From an uncultured Oxalobacteraceae bacterium (GTDB lineage: Bacteria > Pseudomonadota > Gammaproteobacteria > Burkholderiales > Burkholderiaceae): a stretch of 9,997 nt of DNA. How positions within the stretch are numbered: position 1 is the first letter of the stretch; each line of letters starts with the position of its first letter. The translations under genes and the position numbers were made by a program. The notes under the pieces were generated by a model. That model saw nothing but the letters and a program-made list of their open reading frames with translations. It was not told where the DNA came from and did no database searches. This document shows, in pieces, positions 7,701 to 9,997 of the stretch. The stretch is from the NCBI GenBank assembly GCA_946478765.1, contig CAMLDH010000114.1, positions 1 through 9,997 of the forward strand, read 5' to 3'.

Positions 7701-8763
7701 CATCGTGAATCTTGCCGAGGTTGTGCCCGATGCGCGTGACTTCCAGCCAGTCGCCGTTCGGATCGACCATGCGCCAGCTGGCGAGGTTGTCCAGCGCGGT
7801 GCCCCACAACACGGCCTTCTTGCCGCCCGCATTCATCGCGACATTGCCGCCGATGCATGATGCCTCGGCGGAAGTCGGATCGACCGCGAATACGAAGCCG
7901 GCTTTTTCCGCCGCATCCGACACGCGCTTGGTCACGACACCGGCGCCGGAGAAAATCGTTGCGTATTCGCGGTCGACGCCCGGCAGCATCGTCATTTCGA
8001 CGGCGCCCAGTTGTTCCAGCTTTTCGGTATTGATCACGGCCGACAAGGGCGTGAGCGGAATTGCGCCGCCGGTGTAGCCGGTGCCGCCGCCGCGCGGAAT
8101 GATGGTCAGTCCGAGTTCGATGCAGCCCTTCACCAGACCAGCCATCTCGTCTTCGGTATCCGGCGTCAGCACCACGAACGGATACTCGACACGCCAGTCG
8201 GTTGCGTCGGTCACATGCGACACGCGCGACAGGCCATCGAACTTGATATTGTCTTTCGCTGTGTAGCGGCCGAGCACCTTGTTGGCACGCTTGCGCAGGT
8301 CGTACACCTGGCGGAATTCTTCGCCGAAAGCGGCGACCGCTTTTCTGGCCGCGCGCAACAGCGCTTCGACATTGCTGCTGCGGCGCATCGCCTGCGCATC
8401 ACTGGCGTCGCTCAGGTCGGTAGTGACGCGGCGCTTGTCGACTTCACCCAGACGATGATTCAACGCAACGATCAAATCCTGGCGGCGCTTCGGATTGTCG
8501 AGCATGTCGTCCTGCAAATACGGATTGCGCCGCACCACCCAGATGTCGCCCAGCACTTCATACAACATGCGCGCGGAGCGTCCGGTCTGGCGTGCGCCGC
8601 GCAAGTCGTCCAGCAGGCGCCACGCATCTTCGCCCAGCAGGCGAATCACGATTTCGCGATCGGAAAACGACGTGTAGTTGTAGGGAATCTCGCGCAAGCG
8701 CGTAGGGATAGCGCCACTAGGCGCGTCGGAAAGCAAAGCCTGGATTTGTGCGGGGGCGTTCAT
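4762..8763 (-). CDS. DUF3683 / FAD-linked oxidase / 4Fe-4S / CCG-domain fusion oxidoreductase (1333 aa)
   Basis: A giant multidomain flavo-iron-sulfur dehydrogenase, probably oxidising a D-2-hydroxy acid (D-lactate or D-2-hydroxyglutarate type). Approximate domains: N-terminal DUF3683 (about 20-150); FAD-binding type 4 domain (about 195-345) with [15 protein letters not shown] and [17 protein letters not shown]; a linker with a helical, Glu/Leu-rich insert (about 580-680); FAD oxidase C-terminal part with [16 protein letters not shown] and [14 protein letters not shown] (about 738-795); two 4Fe-4S motifs, [11 protein letters not shown] (about 864) and [12 protein letters not shown] (about 926); and two CCG (GlpC/HdrB-like) modules with [40 protein letters not shown] and SCPSCLQG (about 1077-1290). 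All cysteine clusters appear complete. E. coli YdiJ has a related FAD plus Fe-S fusion; the DUF3683 form is known to me from betaproteobacteria. It is probably peripheral to the membrane, passing electrons to quinone (inference). The ATG at 8763 has no clear Shine-Dalgarno. It forms a TAATG junction with the HIT gene. Confidence 0.92.
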   Translation of the reverse strand: MNAPAQIQALLSDAPSGAIPTRLREIPYNYTSFSDREIVIRLLGEDAWRLLDDLRGARQTGRSARMLYEVLGDIWVVRRNPYLQDDMLDNPKRRQDLIVALNHRLGEVDKRRVTTDLSDASDAQAMRRSSNVEALLRAARKAVAAFGEEFRQVYDLRKRANKVLGRYTAKDNIKFDGLSRVSHVTDATDWRVEYPFVVLTPDTEDEMAGLVKGCIELGLTIIPRGGGTGYTGGAIPLTPLSAVINTEKLEQLGAVEMTMLPGVDREYATIFSGAGVVTKRVSDAAEKAGFVFAVDPTSAEASCIGGNVAMNAGGKKAVLWGTALDNLASWRMVDPNGDWLEVTRIGHNLGKIHDVAVAKFKLEWTHPSEKGKTNAPFKSEMLEIPGRTFRKEGLGKDVTDKFLAGLPGIQKEGCDGLITSARWILHKMPKHARTVCLEFFGQARDAIPSIVEIKDYLDAETKKGGAILAGLEHLDERYLRAVGYATKSKRGVLPKMALFGDIVGDDENAVAQAASEVVRMANNHVGEGFVAVSPEARKKFWLDRARTAAISKHTNAFKINEDVVIPLDRMGEYTDGIERINIELSIQNKLQLLTELRAFFAKGNLPLGKSEDADGDDIPAAELLEDRVNQAEQLLEATQARWSYLLSQLDKPLRDAKAELAALGLEKLSAAFDERLQRQPDATVFHVAQDRTIRVSWKTEVRAALRQIFSGGAFKLILDECTAIHKQVLRSRVFVALHMHAGDGNVHTNIPVNSDNYAMLQVAHTAVARIMVLARSLDGVISGEHGIGITKLEFLTEQEIGDFRAYKQRIDPEGRFNKGKLLNLPELHADLRNAYTPSFGLMGHESLIMQQSDIGAIANSVKDCLRCGKCKPVCATHVPRANLLYSPRNKILATSLLVEAFLYEEQTRRGVSIKHWEEFEDVADHCTVCHKCLTPCPVDIDFGDVSMNMRNLLRKMDKKSFNPGTAASMFFLNATDPATINATRQVMIGWGYKAQRFGHDILKKFAKKQTKAPPATVGKAPVKEQVIHFINKKMPGNLPKKTARALLDIEDDKIVPIIRDPIKTTADTEAVFYFPGCGSERLFSQVGLATQAMLWNVGVQTVLPPGYLCCGYPQRGAGQYDKAEKMMTDNRVLFHRMANTLNYLDIKTVVVSCGTCYDQLEGYEFDKIFPGSRIIDIHDYLMEKGVKLEGVNGTRYMYHEPCHNPMKIQDSVKTVNALISTVDNVKIEKNERCCGESGTLAVTRPDISTQVRFRKEEEMVKGADKLRADGFTGDVKILTSCPSCLQGLSRYNDDAGTAADYIVVEMAKYLLGENWLPEYVAKANNGGIERVLV

Positions 8764-8833
8764 CGGATGGAGTCAGACACTCTATTTGAGGCCGGAGCGG
8801 TTCGGCGCCATAGGCGGCGCATGAACGCTGTCG

Positions 8834-8865
8834 GCAATAGCTAAAGAGGCATTTTAGCTTATTGC
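8834..8865. other. Imperfect hairpin in the gap upstream of the oxidoreductase gene
   Basis: GCAATA-GCTAAA (8834-8845) pairs with TTTAGC-T-TATTGC (8853-8865): a 12-bp stem with one bulged base and a 7-nt loop. No run of T follows on either strand, so it is not a standard intrinsic terminator. It lies about 90 bp beyond the YqaA stop and 70 bp before the oxidoreductase start, so it could end the YqaA transcript or act as an operator or mRNA structure. The rest of the 188-bp gap (8764-8951) shows nothing I can name; no clear -35/-10 pair is visible for the oxidoreductase gene. Confidence 0.5.
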
Positions 8866-8951
8866 GATGCGCCACGCGGCAACAGCCTTACACTCCGTGC
8901 GGCCAAATAACGCCAGAAATATTGCCGAAATCGTATTTTTACAGCCGGAAT

Positions 8952-9443
8952 TTACCCCAGCCAGCGGGCAATTTGATGCCAGAATCCATCCGGCACATAC
9001 AACAGCAAACCGGTGATCATCATGTAACGCAGGAATTTGCCGATCGCCATGTAGAACACACTGGGCCAAAACGGAATCTTCAACCACCCGGCCAGCGTGC
9101 AAATCGGATCGCCGATGCCAGGCACCCAACTCAGCAGCATCGTCTTTGCGCCGAAGCGCTGCAGCCAGGCGAACCAGCGGCTGTCGCGCTCTTTCGAAAA
9201 CATTTTCTTGGCGCCGTAACCCAGCCAGTAATCGACGATACCGCCCAGCGTATTGCCCAGGGTCGCCACCAGGATCGCCGGCCAGAACAATGCGGCATTT
9301 GCCTTGATGACCGCAAACACCGCCGGCTCCGATCCCATCGGCAGCAGGGTCGCGGACACGAAGCTGATGACAAAGACCGACGAAAGCCCGACGTCGGGCA
9401 CTGCCAGAACGCTTAACAGCCAGTACGTTGCGGATTCGATCAT
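8952..9443 (-). CDS. yqaA: YqaA-type small DedA/VTT-domain inner membrane protein
   Basis: A 163-residue hydrophobic protein of the YqaA/DedA-like (SNARE-associated, VTT) family. It has the family-like opening ISFVSATLLPMGSEPAV (about 26-42), a membrane segment with LVATLGNTLGGIVDYWLGYG (about 58-77), an amphipathic charged stretch (about 78-100), the re-entrant segment LLSWVPGIGDPICTLAGWL (about 103-121), and a final helix after GKFLRYMM (about 135-152). Family knowledge: DedA/VTT proteins sit in the inner membrane, and some move lipids or carry ions; the YqaA branch has no firmly assigned substrate. The ATG at 9443 fits the family start; the longer open frame upstream is antisense to ilvA and is not coding. 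No clear Shine-Dalgarno is seen. It diverges from ilvA, and its promoter is likely in the 150-bp gap. Confidence 0.87.
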   Translation of the reverse strand: MIESATYWLLSVLAVPDVGLSSVFVISFVSATLLPMGSEPAVFAVIKANAALFWPAILVATLGNTLGGIVDYWLGYGAKKMFSKERDSRWFAWLQRFGAKTMLLSWVPGIGDPICTLAGWLKIPFWPSVFYMAIGKFLRYMMITGLLLYVPDGFWHQIARWLG

Positions 9444-9527
9444 GAAAAATGGAAGAGAGTCGTTGCGTCGAATCGGCACGAAGAATGCCGGATTTGAAAC
9501 AACAGTCAAGACAGAGTCGGAGCGTCC

Positions 9528-9535
9528 ATTATAAT
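9528..9535. promoter_or_regulatory. Palindromic ATTATAAT: -10 element usable in both directions (ilvA and yqaA)
   Basis: The plus strand reads a perfect TATAAT at 9530-9535. Because ATTATAAT is a palindrome, the minus strand also reads TATAAT (9533-9528). For ilvA the start would be near 9542, giving a leader of about 50 nt; for yqaA near 9522, giving about 80 nt. No good -35 is present at the right distance on either side: on the plus strand AAGACA (9509-9514) has a 15-bp spacer, and TTGAAA (9494-9499) is too far. Assigned from the -10 match and the divergent-gene position only. Confidence 0.5.
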
Positions 9536-9593
9536 GATCCGTTGTCCTGTACACGCCTGCGATTTTTGTTATCGAATGCCCTGACCTGAATTT

Positions 9594-9997
9594 ATGACCA
9601 CCGACTATCTTCAAAAAATCCTGACTGCGCGCGTCTACGACGTGGCGATCGAATCGCCGCTCGACCTCGCGCCGACGCTGTCGCAGCGCATGGAAAACCG
9701 CATTTACTTCAAGCGCGAAGACATGCAAAGCGTGTTCAGCTTCAAGCTGCGCGGCGCCTACAACAAGATGGCGCACCTGCCGCCGGCGCAAGTAAAGCGC
9801 GGCGTGATTTGCGCATCCGCCGGCAACCACGCGCAAGGCGTTGCACTGTCCGCCGCCAAGCTCGGCTGCCGCGCGGTGATCGTGATGCCGACCACCACGC
9901 CGCCGGTCAAGGTCAACGCGGTCAAGGCGCGCGGCGGCGAAGTCGTGCTGTTCGGCGATTCGTATACCGACGCCTACAACCACGCACTGACGCTGGA
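9594..9997 (+). CDS. ilvA: Threonine ammonia-lyase (biosynthetic threonine dehydratase), N-terminal part (cut by window edge)
   Basis: The first 134 codons of IlvA, which converts threonine to 2-oxobutanoate and ammonia, the first committed step of isoleucine synthesis in the cytoplasm. Fold-type II PLP features are present: the PLP-binding lysine in SVFSFKLRGAYNKM (Lys51) preceded by YFKRED, the loop SAGNHAQGVALSAAKLG (about 76-92), and IVMPTTTPPVKVNAVKARGGEV (about 97-118). The opening MTTDYLQKILTARVYDVA is like that of betaproteobacterial IlvA proteins. The ATG at 9594 is chosen on this match; there is no strong Shine-Dalgarno. The C-terminal regulatory (ACT-like) domains that give isoleucine feedback control in biosynthetic forms lie outside the window, so their presence is assumed from the N-terminus. 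It is divergent from the YqaA gene. Confidence 0.93.
   Translation, partial: MTTDYLQKILTARVYDVAIESPLDLAPTLSQRMENRIYFKREDMQSVFSFKLRGAYNKMAHLPPAQVKRGVICASAGNHAQGVALSAAKLGCRAVIVMPTTTPPVKVNAVKARGGEVVLFGDSYTDAYNHALTL

Noticed and set aside
4747..7860. A 1037-codon open frame on the plus strand
   Set aside because: It lies wholly antisense to the well-conserved oxidoreductase gene. Its translation shows no recognisable family and is rich in His, Arg, Asp and Gln, as expected from the complement of GC-rich codons. Long antisense frames are common in such genes.
8772..8784. Short GAGT-ACTC inverted repeat just upstream of the oxidoreductase start
   Set aside because: A four-base stem is too short to distinguish from chance.
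9444..9983. Long upstream extension of the YqaA protein
   Set aside because: It crosses the divergent promoter region and runs antisense to ilvA; the family start is at 9443.

Overview
The window looks like the chromosome of a betaproteobacterium in the order Burkholderiales, most likely Oxalobacteraceae (Herminiimonas or Collimonas type). This rests on GC-rich coding sequence, the look of the IlvA N-terminus, and a very long FAD/Fe-S oxidoreductase with a DUF3683 N-terminus next to a HIT protein and a DUF971 protein. The taxonomic call is inference; no 16S rRNA or other marker is present.

Layout. Everything from base 1 to 9443 is on the minus strand. In transcription order it runs: a small YqaA/VTT membrane protein (9443-8952), a 188-bp gap holding an imperfect hairpin, the 1333-residue FAD/Fe-S oxidoreductase (8763-4762), a HIT hydrolase (4762-4325), a DUF971 protein (4264-3824), a TIGR02677/DUF2397 protein (3797-2280), a TIGR02678/DUF2398 protein (2283-1063), a HEPN-like protein (1021-602), its MNT nucleotidyltransferase (605-279), and the first 82 codons of a RecQ helicase (246-1, cut by the window edge). 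On the plus strand, ilvA (threonine ammonia-lyase) starts at 9594 and leaves the window. It diverges from the YqaA gene, and a palindromic -10 element lies between them.

How the genes work together. The oxidoreductase, HIT and DUF971 genes look like ordinary housekeeping genes, tightly packed (TAATG junction, then 60 bp). Behind them lies a defence-type block of about 3.5 kb: the DUF2397 and DUF2398 genes, overlapping by ATGA, then a HEPN/MNT toxin-antitoxin pair, also overlapping by ATGA. DUF2397 and DUF2398 are the JetA and JetB (MukF-like and MukE-like) parts of one Wadjet subtype, which normally also has the large SMC ATPase JetC and the nuclease JetD (DUF2399). Neither JetC nor JetD is in the window. 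The HEPN/MNT pair starts 41 bp after jetB, where jetC would be expected. This JetAB plus HEPN/MNT arrangement is the most interesting thing here. It is either a truncated Wadjet island later entered by a toxin-antitoxin pair, or a real variant system.

No gene-free stretch exceeds 300 bp, and I found no tRNA, rRNA, CRISPR array or insertion sequence.
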